A stretch of 64,000 bases of DNA from Solenopsis invicta. Lineage: Eukaryota; Arthropoda; Insecta; Hymenoptera; Formicidae. Positions 43,177-55,046 of this stretch are shown here, one piece after another. A program made the position numbers and the translations under genes. Under the pieces are notes generated by a model that saw only the letters and a program-made list of their open reading frames with translations, was not told the DNA's origin and searched no databases. The DNA is taken from positions 7,298,501-7,362,500 of the forward strand of contig NC_052668.1 in the NCBI RefSeq assembly GCF_016802725.1, read 5' to 3'. Position 1 is the stretch's first letter, and each line of letters opens with the position of its first letter.

Positions 43177-44445
43177 TCAAAACCTGAGTATATACTCTGA
43201 GTAATGTCTGTAATAATACTTATTTAAAAGAGCTGGAAGAAAATACTTCTCATAAAACAGATCAAGTTTAGATAACATTTCTCTAATAAAAGTAGGATTT
43301 TGTTCAATTAATATTATCTTTAAATCACAATAGGTATAAACTACCAGGTAATAAACTTTTTTACCGCAACTGATAACTGAGCTTGAATTTGATACATATA
43401 TTGAAGGTTAGATTTCAAACATAGAGAACCTTTTTCATCAAAGTACAAATATGGCACAGTAAATGGATTTATCACACTGTTACGTGAGGAGTATGGGCAT
43501 TTTACTTCAATTAGATCATTTTGTCCCAACAATCTATCTGGTGAAACAACTAAATATGGGCGTTTCTTTGACACAATTAACCCTGACTCTTCTACTTTAA
43601 ATTTAATTCCAGTATATTCAATATATTTACTGATGGCAGCCTCTTTATTAATGATACCATGATCCAGTGCCGCACTGTGTATTTTCTTTGGATTCAGCAG
43701 TCTTAAAGCAAGTGATCTCGCAGCCTCTTCTGTTTTAACCATACAGCAATCTTTAAAGTGACTAGCTGTAATACAAACCTTCCTACGAATAAACCATAGA
43801 GGATTATTAGACTGACCACGAGTTTCTATCTCTATTTTTACCACATCTTCATCTGCCACATCAAGAAGAAGCATGGATTGAAGCAGTTTATTTTTAGGAT
43901 TTACTCGTAAATATGTATGATCCAATTCCACGCCATAGGAATTTGCGGGAACAAGAAGGTGCTTGAAAAGCATGCTCGAATTGAATGATGCACACAAATT
44001 AAGAAGTCTTTCTTTGCTATATATCCCCCTGTATTTCGGAGGTCTGGGATCAAACTGAATAGAATTGAAAGAATGGTTCCTTTGCAGGGAAGCAGCTTTC
44101 AATGGAGTGCCTTGGTACTTCTTTGGTTTATGGAAAGTTTGTAACTGTTGAGTACATGCCTGTCTCAATATTATATTACCTTCATGTACCATTTGTTCAA
44201 TTCCAAGGAGCAGCACAATAACCTGTTTGCAATGAGCTGAGCCTCCTTCTCTTGCAGCACATTTGCAATGACTGGCTTCTATTACAGCTTCATTTGTAAT
44301 CTTGACGTTGTAGGTCACTTTCTTGTACATCTGTGCATGTACCAGTCCTTTAAAGAAGAAAATGTCATCCCTCTTGCAGCATCTAACATATTCTAAAAAC
44401 TTATCCTTGTACATGGCCTCACCCACATCATCTTTTTTCTCAAAC
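43177..44445 (-). pseudogene. YqaJ-type exonuclease with SWIM finger (ISL2EU second gene)
   Basis: The exon starts at 44445 after a TTTTGTTTTCAG acceptor. Early residues hold a SWIM-type zinc motif (SHCKCAAREGGSAHCKQV). The C-terminal half is a YqaJ/lambda-exonuclease fold: NPLWFIRRKVCITASHF, then the catalytic SPDRLL and LIEVKCPYS (D and E-x-K). The long frame stops at 43341, but a +1 shift at an A6 run near 43360 restores the family C terminus (LVVYT, then IEQNPTFIREML) to a TGA at 43177. One indel therefore separates it from a full-length end. The 5' exons were not found. In ISL2EU elements this protein accompanies the transposase; its exact job is unknown. Confidence 0.82.
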
Positions 44446-44449
44446 CTGA

Positions 44450-45081
44450 AAACAAAAAAATATGGGTAATTAACAAGTGTAGAAATACTTTTACCTCATC
44501 CCTTGTAGAAAAATACTACTGAGCACTACTAATGCATAGTAGTATTTTGAGGCACTACGGCACTACTGCACCACTACACTACACTACACTACACTGGACT
44601 ACTGCACTACGACACTACTGAATACTACCACACTACTGCTGCAGTAGTGCAGTAGTGTTCAGCAGTATTAAGCAGTATTAAGTGCTAAGATATTCTGTAG
44701 TTCTTATTTTGTTTTATAAGTTGTTTTTAATACATGTTCGAAAAATGCTATTCTCGAATGTTTAGAACGTTATATCTGTAATAAAATTATGAAATTTAAA
44801 AATAGCGTGATTCTGAGGAAATATTAAATTTGAACATAATGTATACATATGATGTTTGTATAAATATTACACAAAAAATTCAATTTATGACTCCAAATAT
44901 TTATATTCTAAAAATTACAAAAAGTTACTGAAAAATCAAATGTTACAAAAGGTTTTTACAGAAGCAATAAAGCGGTAAATATAAAAATTACAAAAATATA
45001 TAAACATTTATAGAAAATAACACTAATGCAAAATATTATGTGCAACAATACAAAATATTATGTTTTCTGTTTTTATGGTAG
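44450..45081. repeat. CACTACTG-type repeat and A+T-rich spacer
   Basis: Bases 44515-44690 are imperfect CACTACTG / ACTACACTAC units followed by their inverse (GCAGTAGTGCAGTAGTG), giving a potential hairpin. The rest to 45081 is A+T-rich without a gene. The right end of the ISL2EU element should lie in here but was not recognised. Confidence 0.6.
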
Positions 45082-45689
45082 TCAGTTCCTCGGGCATGCA
45101 TTGTTGCATTTACGCTTGACAGCGTCCCAAAACTTTTTCTCATCGTCATTTCCAGGTGGAAATTTATTGAAGACATGTGCTAAAAAGAAAAGAACATTGC
45201 AGACATTTTGTGTATATTGCAAACAAGCGAAATTTATACATAACAATTAAAGTGATAATTTAATTAGATTTATGAATAAATTAGTTTGAAATTAATATAA
45301 CAACGTGAAAATTTCTGTGACATTTTCTCTGAAAATTTGTTAAAATTGATTCGATTTTCAGAAAAATTTTAAACAACATTCTGTGAGTTTAAATTTTTTG
45401 AAATTGTACAACAATTACATACCTCTAATTGCCGCAACTTTCGATGGATACAGTATTTGTTTTTTGGCAGCCTTGTTTGAAACATTGGACTTTGTACCCG
45501 TAAAAGAGGAAATTGCCAATTCTTCCTTCAAAAATAGTACACCTAATAGGTCACAGACCAATTTCTCCATAGTGTCGTGGTTACATTTTTGTAACAACTT
45601 TGTCAACACTTTGCATGGCCAAGGTCCTCCAAGGTTGGTTGTCTATACAAAAAAATATAAAAAATGGTACATATAGGCAATATACAATT

Positions 45690-46639
45690 TCCCGTAGGGG
45701 TCTGGAGTCGTTTCGGGGCCTCCCGAGGCTGCGGATCGACTCTAGATACAGGAATTGGCGTTCCTGCGGTTTCCCAAGCTCGCTAGGGGTCTGCGGTCTC
45801 TCGTAGACCGTAGATTCAGGGATCTCAGCGACCCTGGCGCCCAAGCTGACACACCGTAATCCATCACGTGCTGAAATTACGTGCGGGATGGACCGGGGAC
45901 CTTGGCTTTACCGCCCGGGTCGCGAGGAGTCAACCTCTATAAAAAATCAAGGAGGCGGCGTCTGAGATGCCGCGTTTCGCGCCTCAGACGCCACGGTAGT
46001 GAATTCTTCATTTAGTGTACGGTGTTCGTCGCGGCGAGGGGCCGGGTCGCCTTCTCCTTGCAGAATCCTGGGGCGATCTTCTGGTCGATGATTAAATCCC
46101 GCGTGTTGACCCGCTGGTTGTCGATGTCTCCGGCTAGCCCGGGTGCATCGGCGCCGGGCCCTCGGGCCTAGGATCAGCCCATATACCGGTGCGACTGGTG
46201 CTTCCTCTCGGGGATGTTCCTCGTTAGCGCGGGGGCATCGTCGTGGGGGGTGCTAGCTCTTGCCGAGGCCTTGAGTCGGGGGATCGCTCTGGGTGCCTGT
46301 CGGGATCGGGGGTCCCGACTGCCCACCGCAGTCCATTGTCTGGCGCGCGTCGATCGTGGGTCATCCCGGGTGTGCGCTTAACCGCGTGCACTTAGGTTTT
46401 GTTATATGTTCTTCCCTGGTCAGCGCGGGCGATGTGTGTGTTGTCCAATAGAGTCGCCTTGGGCCGATGGTCCCCGGACACCGGCCTGTAGTATCCCTTG
46501 GGGCGAGGGTGAGGTTCCCCTCGTAAAATAATACCCCATTTATGAATTACATGGTTAACGATAGGGATACACTACCGCGCAGAGGGGGGGTCGGATACCC
46601 CAGGGCCGGCAAGGGAGGACTAGTATCGCAGGTGCCCCC
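45690..46639 (+). promoter_or_regulatory. 5' untranslated region of the LINE
   Basis: A G+C-rich leader with no supported gene. An internal promoter is expected here for this class, but no specific element can be pointed to. Confidence 0.4.
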
Positions 46640-48536
46640 TTGTCGTTATCTTTCGACGGGCGGCCGCGCGGAGTGCCCGCACGCTCCGCCGGCTATCGGA
46701 CTAGTGTGGTGATTAATGTTCGTATTCGTCCCCGCGCTAGACGGATAGGCCAAAGGTCTTGTCCAGTTCATTGGAGGGACTCGAGGTCTAAAGCCTATCA
46801 GCGCTTCCTGTGGCGCCGACGCCTCGATAAGGCGATAACGCCTTATTGTAGCTTCACAAGTTCATCTTCGTGGAGTCTTGTCGGCGTGGAGTCCGTAGAT
46901 GAGATTTCCTCCTCCTCGAGTGACGGGGGAGGTGCCTCCCTTGACGGGAGGGGTGGAGTTGAGCCGTCCCCGGTGGACGAGGCCTCTGCCCTGACTGTCG
47001 AGGGGGACACGATCCTGCTAGCTGACGACTGCCGCAAGGCAAGCTTCGACCGGCAGGACGACAACGTGATCGGGTCGTCGAAGACCCGATTTTTCGAAAT
47101 GGTGGCGTACCCGACGCTACTGCAGAGCGGCGGAGGCAGAACGCCGATTCTCGTCCGTGGGGGAGGCTCGAACGGGGAGGACCTCGCTGACCCGCCTTGT
47201 CGGAGGCGGCAGGGGCTCTCTCAGCTCAGGACTGAGCCCATGGACGTGGATCAGCGAGAGGAAGAAGAAGGAGCGATGGCCGGGAACCCCTTGGAGCCGG
47301 TCATCGATTTGGACGAGTCGGAGGGCCGTGTCCGGATCCCAGATGTCCCGGGGGACGGATCCGACCTTCCGGCTCACGTTAGAAGTAGACGCGCCCGTGG
47401 CCGACCCCGTTTGGACGGGAGTGGACCCTTCAGGTCCCCCTCCCCACTGTCCGACGGGGCGGACACAGAGGACCGGTTCCATGGGGTTCCTTTGGAGCAG
47501 TTTAGGGCCCGCCGACTCCGAGCCAACGTCATCCGGAGCTCGGAGTCGGAGGGAGAGGGAACGGGGGCGAATGATACGCGGCCTCGGCAGCGTATCAGGA
47601 TCCCCCCAACCCTATTTACGCCGGATCAGCGCCGGTACGTGGACCGGCAGTTAGGTGTGATCTCCAGGAGCACAACCACGGACCTGGCCGGTTTGGCCGA
47701 TGGTTGGCTTCGGGAGATCGAAGGCGCGCGAAATAAGGCGTCCACAGGTTGCCCACTGTCGGGCAACCTGTCTGGACGCATAAAGTTGAACACCCATCTC
47801 GCCCGGGAGGCGCTCATGACGCTGGCGTACCGCGCCATGGGCCGTCTCGGGCGGGATGATGGCAAGAAGAAGCGACAACCGCAGCCCGGGAGGAGGAGGT
47901 TCGCTCCTTGAGGTCGCCGAATTGAGGGGGCAGCTGGGGGTCGCGAAGAGGGCCCTCATGCTGCAAAGCGGTCCCTCCACGGCTGCTTCACAGCCGACGA
48001 GGAGAAGATCTCCTTCCCCTCCGTCGCCCCCGTCGGTCGCTTCTGCCCCCGGCTCTTCTCTTTTCGAGGAGCGAGTGCTGGGGACGTTGGAGCGGCTGAC
48101 GGCGACGGTGGAGGGCCTGGAAAGGCGTCTGGCGCGGGTGGAAACGGGGGCTGTTCCGGCCGCCGTCCCCACCGACGCCAGGGGCAAGAAGAAGAAAGGT
48201 AAGGGGGGAAAGGGGAGTGTGGGAGCTCCGCGGGAGGTGCCGTGGGGAAGATCTCCTTCCCCTCCTGCGCCCCCCGCCGTGCCGGCGACAGCGCCCGGCC
48301 CCAATACGCCTACGAGCGATCGGAGCTGGGTCGAGGTCGTCGGCACTCGAAAGAGGAGAAGGGTAGAGAGGAGGGGGGGGATCGCAGGACGTTCCCTCCC
48401 TTCCAACATCTCCCGGAGAGTGGGTGAGGGGGTGTTCCCCCCATCGACTAGAGAGAGCGCGACTCGGCCCTCGGGGGCAGCGGCGTCTGCTGCCCCCCCG
48501 GCGGCCGAGCTGAAAAAGAAGAAGAAACAGAAATAG
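46640..48536 (+). pseudogene. LINE ORF1, N-terminal and central part
   Basis: Frame 46640-47911 holds a serine/acid-rich region and ends with LSGNLSGRIKLNTHLAREAL, similar to the NLKG segment of R1-type ORF1. Frame 47856-48536 continues with ELRGQLGVAKRAL (coiled coil), a proline/serine-rich stretch and a C-terminal KKKKKQK. A frameshift in 47856-47911 joins the two. The true start is unclear; the ATG at 47099 is an alternative. Confidence 0.6.
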
Positions 48537-48539
48537 GGA

Positions 48540-49519
48540 GGTCCGCCGCGAAGCAGGCGAGGAAGATAGGGAAGCGCCCCAAGTCATCGGCGATTCTGGT
48601 GACGGTGACAGGGGACGACGCTTCCTACGCGGGAGTTATACGGCGGGCCCGAGAGTCTATAGCTCTCGGGGACATCCTGCCGCAAGAGAGCAATGGGCTG
48701 CGGGTTCGCCAAGCCCAGGCCGGGGGTCTCCTCCTGGAGATCCCCGACGAAGATAGTAAGCCAGCGGCGGAGCGACTGGCCTCTGAGATGCGTCGCGTCG
48801 CGGGGGGCCCGGACGTGCGGATCTCTTGCCCTCTGCGGAGGGTGGGGATCCGTATCACCGGGTTTGACGATTCAGTGACTCCGGAGGAGGTGGCCACGGT
48901 CGCCGACTCCGGGTCATGCTTCGTGGCGGACCTCAAAGTGGGTCGGGTGACGCGCAGTCGGCGGGGGCTGAGCTCTGTGACAGTGCAGTGCCCGGTCACC
49001 GCCGCTGCGGAGATCGCCCGAGTGGGGAGTCTGGCCCTGGGTTGGGTGGCGGCTCGCGTGGAGGTGCTCAAGGCACCTCTGCAGCGATGCTTTCGATGCC
49101 TAGCCCAGGGACATACGCAGCACCGGTGCCCTGGCGGTGTCGACAGGGCCCGATGCTGCTTCAATTGCGGGGGGGAGGGGGCCACCCAGGCAGAATGCGC
49201 GAATAGGCCGTTCTGCCCGGAGTGTGCCTCGAAAGGAAAAACGCACAATCACCGCCCAGGCGGTGAGAAGTGCATAAGGGTTCCCCCGGCGGTGCGACCG
49301 GGGAAGAAGGCTCCCCCTCTTCCACGGCGGGAGGAGGGCGGAGACTCGGAAGAAGATCGGCCGCTGACCCCTCCGCCTCCCTCCCCGCCCGGCGCTCAGG
49401 CCGTGGATGGTGGTGTGTCGGAGGGACCGGTGACCGATATAGACATGGAGGAGAACCCTCCCGTGACGGAGGCCTCTGTCGGTGAGGCTTTCATCACGGG
49501 AGTAATTGAGATATCGTAG
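48540..49519 (+). CDS. LINE ORF1, C-terminal gag-like part with three zinc knuckles
   Basis: Open from about 48540 to the TAG at 49517. It starts with basic residues continuous in sense with the preceding frame, so a second frameshift near 48537 separates them. YAGVIRRARESIALGDI and the RVGIRITGFDD region match R1/TRAS-type ORF1. Zinc knuckles follow: CFRCLAQGHTQHRC, CFNCGGEGATQAEC and a final CPECASKGKTHNHR. The C-terminal tail is acidic and proline-rich. ORF1 proteins of this class bind element RNA and form particles. No ORF2 follows. Confidence 0.85.
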
Positions 49520-50393
49520 GAGTCGTCCGGAGCATCTGGGCTCCGGACAAGTCTGCCGTCCAAGAAGAGGTGCGAGGCACTCGACAGTCCGAGTGCCTCG
49601 CACCTCCCCCAGGCGAAGGTGGTACTCGAACCCCTCCCTCTCCCGCAACGGGAGAAGCGAGTGGGACGAGACTCGAGCACCCCTCTCAAGAAGGCGTTGA
49701 GACCCCAGACGGAGAAGGCGTTGACGCCTTCTCCCCCGGGGTCGCCTATCCTCGGAGGAGATAAGGCCGCGGAGTGACTCCCCTGGGGGGGAGTCATTAC
49801 GCGATCCTGGGCCTCGTTTCCGGCTGCCCCTGCGCTCGGGGATGCCCAGGAGACGAAGACCCTGACTGCTGGGCCGCCCGATGAGTAGGGGTCTCCGCTC
49901 ATCCGGCGAGCCGGCCACACGAGGATAGGAGATAGGCCCGGTCGGTCCCCCTCGGGACCATTGGACCTTGGGTAGGGGGTTGGCGCGGAACGGGTAAGTT
50001 CGGCGCTCGCCTCCTGCCCTAAAGGAGCGCGGGGGGGCGTGCGGTGGTTTTCACGGCGCTACCCCGGGGTGGACAAGGCGGCAGCTGACGTATCTCGGCT
50101 GCCGCCCTGGCACGTCCTCTTCCAACCTGACAAACTGGCGCGTCGGGGGGCTCACGCTCCGACCCCGGGGGAAGGCTACTGATGAAATGGCGTATTGCTG
50201 GCCGGGGCCTTCCCTCAATCTGGGGCGAGGTGGCTCGGTGAGGTTTTTAGTTGGTAGGCGGGTTAGGGAGAGCCTGGTCGCTGAAATTATGAGGCCGGGT
50301 TAGCACCGTCCTGACTCGAGTCCAACACTACCAGGTCTAGCCAACCTGGCGTGCCATGAGCATTTCTCTCATCGTACCAAAAAAAGGGGGGGG
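49520..50393 (+). other. LINE 3' region without ORF2
   Basis: It holds several short inverted repeats (for example around 49545-49610 and 49705-49735) and ends in an A7 tract. No reverse transcriptase motif occurs in any frame, so ORF2 is absent rather than frameshifted. Confidence 0.7.
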
Positions 50394-50407
50394 GGCAATA
50401 TACAATT

Positions 50408-50894
50408 ATGGATGATTCTTTTTGAAATAGGACAAAAAAAAAGAAACCATTTTTGAAACCAATTGACACATTTTAAAACGTTCAGTACAAAGTAAAAGAA
50501 TGTAATGCTTATTTAGAAATAAATTAATGTTGTCTATAATTTAACGAAAAATAAAGTCATATGATTTTTTTCCATACGTTTTTTGTAAAATTGCGACATT
50601 TATTTACAATTCTAGTTGCCGTACAATGAAATCTGAAAACTTACAAGGCATACAATTTTATTATTTATAGAAAATGGTAACAATGATAAATAAGCAATTT
50701 GTTCATTATTTGTATATCATTAAAAGGGCGGGACTCAAATACCTACCGTTCAGTTATCCAAAAATCCTAACGGATACCGGAAAATACTCATACGTTCATT
50801 TACTTTAAGGTTTGTTCGTAATTTATAATATTAACGTATTGAATTTGTTTTAAAATGTAAATATAATGAACGTATATAATTAATTGCTACTCAC
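50408..50894. other. BEN-gene intron sequence
   Basis: A+T-rich, no gene or repeat recognised. Confidence 0.4.
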
Positions 50895-50992
50895 GTCTTC
50901 ATTATGTTGCTCGCTTGTCTCTTTATGAATAGCAGATAAAATATCATCATTATTATTGTCCTGCGATCCTTCGGCCCCATCTTCTTCCACAG

Positions 50993-51959
50993 CTATAAAT
51001 GTGTTAGTAGATTTGTTATTATGTGTATACAATCGAGAAAATTAGTAAATATTAAAATAAAATGGCAAAAAAGTAACTAATGAAAAATATTATATAATAA
51101 GAAAAATATAAAATTATACAACAAAAATATAAAATAAAAATTAAAATTAAAAACTTTTATTTTAAGAGCAGGGTATACAGTGCGAAAAAACTACAATGAA
51201 GTGAAAAAGTTTCTATTTACGTAAGTTATACATATCATAAAAATATATTGTAATTTAATAGAGATTCGTACTCTTTAAAACAAGTTATGCTAAAAAAAAA
51301 TCGAAAGGTGATATAATTTTGGCTAATACTGTATGATATAATATATAAAGTGTATACTAAATACTCTAAAAGATTTTATGGGATGATTCTTCACACAAAT
51401 TTGAGATAAAAACTTTATATGTCTGAAACGACTAGTCTCAAAAATTTAGAGTGTCAAAGTAGGAGAAAAAATTCCATTTTTTCCAAAGGGTAGGAATCTC
51501 GTTTTCCAAAAATTTCATAAACCAGTTAAATTATTTTGATAAAATTGTGTATGTTTGAAGGACATAAAAACTCATTTTTTAGAGCTATTTTTTAGAGCTT
51601 TATTTTTTTATTCAATCGGGGGCGTACCCAAAAATAAGCGATTATTTTTTTTTAGTGAAAGAACTGGTACGCCACTGATTTTTTTTAATTTGAAATTTTT
51701 TAATGATAAATGAGATAAATTATTAAAAATATGATCTCTTTAACATTTTTGATAGATTTAGTCGTTTTTGAGAAAAAAAAAATAAATTCAAATTTGTTGA
51801 ATGCAAATTAACTAAATTGTTATTGACTAAGCCGTTTTGGACGTATATCATGAGTTTCCGTCTCAAATTTGTGTAAAGAATCACCCTTTAAAGTTTTAGA
51901 ATATTTAGTATATATCTTGTATATATATACATGATGTTTATACCTTGTATAATGATATA
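50993..51959. other. BEN-gene intron sequence
   Basis: A+T-rich. Near 51380-51900 there is a segment whose two ends share forms of ATGATTCTTCACACAAATTTGAGA in inverse orientation (about 51394-51415 and 51853-51895). It is possibly a decayed foldback element. No gene. Confidence 0.45.
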
Positions 51960-52906
51960 CGAGGTGTGATCAAAAAGTAAGGTGACTTTTCATTTTTATA
52001 AAAAAATATTTATTTATTCATCCAAAATTATGTTATCCCCTTCAAAATAATCCCCCTCTGATACAATGCATTTGTGCCAGCGCTTTTTCCAGTCGTCAAA
52101 ACATTTCTGAAATGCACTTTTGGGTATTGCCTTGAGCTCCTCCAGCGATGCAGCCTTAATCTCCTCAATCATCGCAAATCTTCGTCCTTTCATAGGCCTT
52201 TTCAATTTTGGGAAGAGGAAAATGCTTCGTCACCAGTTATAACCCTGGTTATAACCCTTTTGAGCAGATCAGGATCATCATTGACGTCGTTCAACATGTC
52301 TTGGGCGATGTTCATGCGACGCTGCTTCTGATCAAAATTAAGCAGTTTTGGAACGAATTTTGCTGACATACGTGTCATACCCAAAACATTCGTTAAAATT
52401 AATTGGCATGAGTCAAACGATATGTTAAGATCATCAGCTATTTCTCTAATCGTGATTCGACGATTTTTCAACACAATTTCTTTCACTTCCTCAACATTTT
52501 CGTCGGTTTTTGACGTGCTGGGGCGTCCAGAGCAGGGTTCATCGTTAACATTTTCTCGGCCCTCTTGGAATAACTTATACCAATTATAAACATTTTTTTG
52601 CTCAAAGTTGACTCACCGTACGCCACTGTCAACATTTCAAGAGTTTTTGAACACTTAATACCATTTTTTACACAAAAATTAATACAAACTCTCTGCTCCA
52701 TTATTTTCAACAGCAAAAAATCGCTGAGCACGTAAACACGAGTCTAACCTTTATGCCTCTCACATAAAAACAACACATGCTATATAGTCAAAACTGTGAA
52801 CATATGATCGTGACGAGTGTACCAACACAAAAAAAAAAATTTTGAAATTAGAGTGTACAGAGCGCGCAAAATTCAAAAAGTCACCTTACTTTTTGATCAC
52901 ACCTCG
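51960..52906 (-). mobile_element. Mariner element 3, internally deleted
   Basis: Ends starting CGAGGTGTGATCAAAAAG (about 30 bp) are flanked by TA (51958-51959 and 52907-52908). At 947 bp it lacks about 370 bp relative to mariner 1. The ends are close to those of mariner 1 (CGAGGTGTG-T/A-TCAAAAAGTA), so both belong to one lineage. Confidence 0.93.
52014..52701 (-). pseudogene. Mariner transposase remnant
   Basis: Three frame segments on minus represent the N terminus (MEQRVCINFCVKNGIKC), the helix-turn-helix region to the first catalytic motif (RVITGDE) and the last 60 codons (MKRPMKGRRF to the stop). The span between TGDE and FPKLKRP, including the second and third catalytic aspartates, is deleted. 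A 12 bp duplication repeats VIT-R before TGDE. Non-functional; it could still be mobilised in trans by an enzyme that recognises its ends. Confidence 0.9.
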
Positions 52907-53353
52907 TACATATGTATATATACATATACATATCGTAATGATAATCGCAATATGTATATACTTTTAAAATAACTCACCACGTAATTCAGTTTCGGAATTA
53001 TCTTTTGCGACATTAGATCTACCGCTGCATTCTATTTGCATCGTGACGTCAGTATGAAATTTCTGTACATCATCCATTATGTTATTGCTTTTGTTTGACC
53101 TTTGTATTATTTGTACTTCTTTTATTTCCTTTATGTCAGATTTTAAACATTTTAAATCTTGTCTAATTGTTGCAAAACCTAAACAGATATAAAATGAACA
53201 AAAAACGTTGTCATTATCGATGAGATAGACATATTGTCACATATTTCTGATATGTTTTGGAAATCTTTGATAAATAATGTATTATGTTACAAAAAAAATA
53301 TGAAAAATATAATTACCTTTCTGAAGGCACTTTATCATATCCATTAATTATTT

Positions 53354-53495
53354 GGGAGGGTCCCAGATGCGCACGGACCCAATCGGACACCACCAATCAC
53401 GTAATCTAATCTAACCCAATCAAGGAAATACTCTAGGCATCGGCCACTATAATTGGTGGTGTCCAATTGGGTCTGTGCGCATTTGGGACCCTCCC
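53354..53495. mobile_element. 142 bp MITE with 8 bp target duplication, inside a BEN-gene exon
   Basis: Arms of about 45 bp start GGGAGGGTCCCAGATGCGCA and are flanked by AATTATTT (53346-53353 and 53496-53503). An 8 bp duplication fits hAT-type mobilisation. Confidence 0.88.
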
Positions 53496-54321
53496 AATTA
53501 TTTCACTCATAAATACGCGATCACAGTGCGTGTTTCGTACAGATTCTCTTATTTCATCCACATTTTCATTTAATAAGGACTCGGCAGGTATCTCGTTTTC
53601 CTTGTGACCTTTCAGACTCTACAATGTAACATATAATTTTCAATACTTAAAATAATGCAAAATGCGACAATAACTTATAAAAAAGTTTAACAACGATTGT
53701 TGGCAGATAATTCTTTAACAAAAATCTTTCATAAGATGGAATATATAGCAACCGAAATTTATTTCAATGTGTCTTATAATATAAAAATAATAAAAATTAC
53801 ATACACGGGTAATAATAAATTCATTGTTCGTATATATTTACCGTTTTTTTCGCTTCTTTAAACTTCTCCACGTTTCAGACCGCCATGCAACGGCGTTTGA
53901 TTGAGCTATCTGAAAATCAGAAATCAAATTTCATGATGCGATGGGTAAATATCATATATTATTTTTCCATATTATTTTATGTACCTTTTTTGCCTTGTTC
54001 TTTTTAACAGCTGGTCCTGCATCATAATTCTCATTATCAGAAGAGAAGACCTTTTTTGTAAACTTTTGTCTGTCTTTTTTTGTAACTTGCTCTGTATCAT
54101 ATTTCTCTAAATTCCTTATCACCTCACTCATGTTCTTCCATTCTACAATAAAGATTATTTTTATAGCAACAACATGAATACTGCGACCACAAAATCATGT
54201 AAAACGTATATGACAAACATTTTTATATTATTATGTTACTGAAATGTTAACACAGTTATAATAATACTCTGCTTTAATTGTAACATTTTTGCGCAAAGTA
54301 CCAACAAATGTAATTTATATA

Positions 54322-54672
54322 CCCAATCAGCAAACAATATTTTTTTAATAATTTAATAAATTCTTTTGTTAAAAACATAAATCTAAAAAAACGTTTATTA
54401 CACATGTAAAAAATATATATTTTATATTTAGTTTTTATTTGAAACATTGTAAAAAACATTAATTTAACAATTTGATATTTATATAACGTTTATTTTTTAT
54501 TTACTTTTAAATTACAAAATAATATTAATTTAACATATATTTAACATTAATATTTTTTTAACATTTATTAAATATTTCTTTTTTATTTATTATGTACTTT
54601 AAATCTCAATTTAGAAACATTAAGTAACATTTGCTTAACATTTATGACGTATTTATTTTTTATTTATTATTA
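54322..54672. repeat. ATTTAACATTTATTTAAC low-complexity block
   Basis: It opens TACCCAATCAGCAAACAATA, the same kind of end as the blocks at 20843 and 34005-34027. It continues as AATTTAACA/TTTATTTAACATT repetition until the mariner. The right continuation after the mariner (60380-60500) has similar composition. Confidence 0.6.
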
Positions 54673-54729
54673 GGAGTACAAATTGAAAACCGCCGTTTTC
54701 CAGTAGATGGCGCCAGCGGTAAATGCAGT

Positions 54730-54942
54730 GTGGTGTACTTATAATTATCTGATGTTAGGGAGAGCTCGTCGGATGGCAATGGGTATGTGTGTATAAACAG
54801 GATTAAGTAGGATTAAACCTTTTTATTTTAATATAAACTCTTTACATGCGTTCAGGTAACCAGAGAAGAACGAGAAGTATATAACAAGGGAGATAAGCTA
54901 ACTCTAAGCGCTTCTAGCGCCATTATCTACTGAGGCGCCACA
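54730..54942 (-). repeat. 3' LTR of the CsRn1-type element
   Basis: This is the left copy in window order. It matches 58941-59154 almost base for base. Confidence 0.93.
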
Positions 54943-55046
54943 TTCATCCCCTTGTTAGCGATTTTCCTAAATCGCGATAAAATAAAAATAATAAAAAAAA
55001 TCTAATTTGTATTTGTATCTGAGCTTTTATATATAAAAATAAAGAA

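Larger units (their letters stand above)
34028..44445. mobile_element. ISL2EU-type DNA transposon (two genes), interrupted by Gypsy
   Basis: A THAP + DDE transposase on plus (34110-35441 and 42281-42603) and a SWIM/YqaJ exonuclease on minus (43177-44445) converge tail to tail. This gene pair is the known content of ISL2EU elements. The outer boundaries are not established: GGGGCGCTAGCG at 34028 could be the left terminus, but no matching inverted end was found to the right. From 42604 to 43176 no gene is visible apart from the exonuclease tail. Confidence 0.75.
45690..50393 (+). mobile_element. R1-clade LINE lacking ORF2, 4.7 kb
   Basis: A 14 bp duplication GGCAATATACAATT flanks it (45676-45689 and 50394-50407). 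The body is strongly G+C-rich inside an A+T-rich intron. It has a 950 bp 5' region, a gag-like ORF1 and about 870 bp of 3' sequence, and ends in A7 followed by G. There is no endonuclease or reverse transcriptase frame. It would need enzymes in trans, as HAL1-type elements do in mammals. It lies in an intron of the BEN gene, 30 bp from an exon. Confidence 0.88.

Noticed and set aside
43177..45642. A single gene joining the BEN domain to the YqaJ exonuclease
   Set aside because: The BEN frame ends at a TGA (45082) and the exonuclease exon has its own acceptor at 44446; no shared exon or phase supports a fusion.
46021..46600. G+C-rich block that might be ribosomal DNA, since R1 elements target 28S genes
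   Set aside because: The 14 bp duplication is A+T-rich intron sequence and nothing in the flanks resembles rRNA; the G+C-rich block is the LINE leader.
47988..49918. Long minus-strand frames opposite LINE ORF1
   Set aside because: The plus strand carries zinc knuckles and R1-type ORF1 features; the antisense frames have none and reflect high G+C content.
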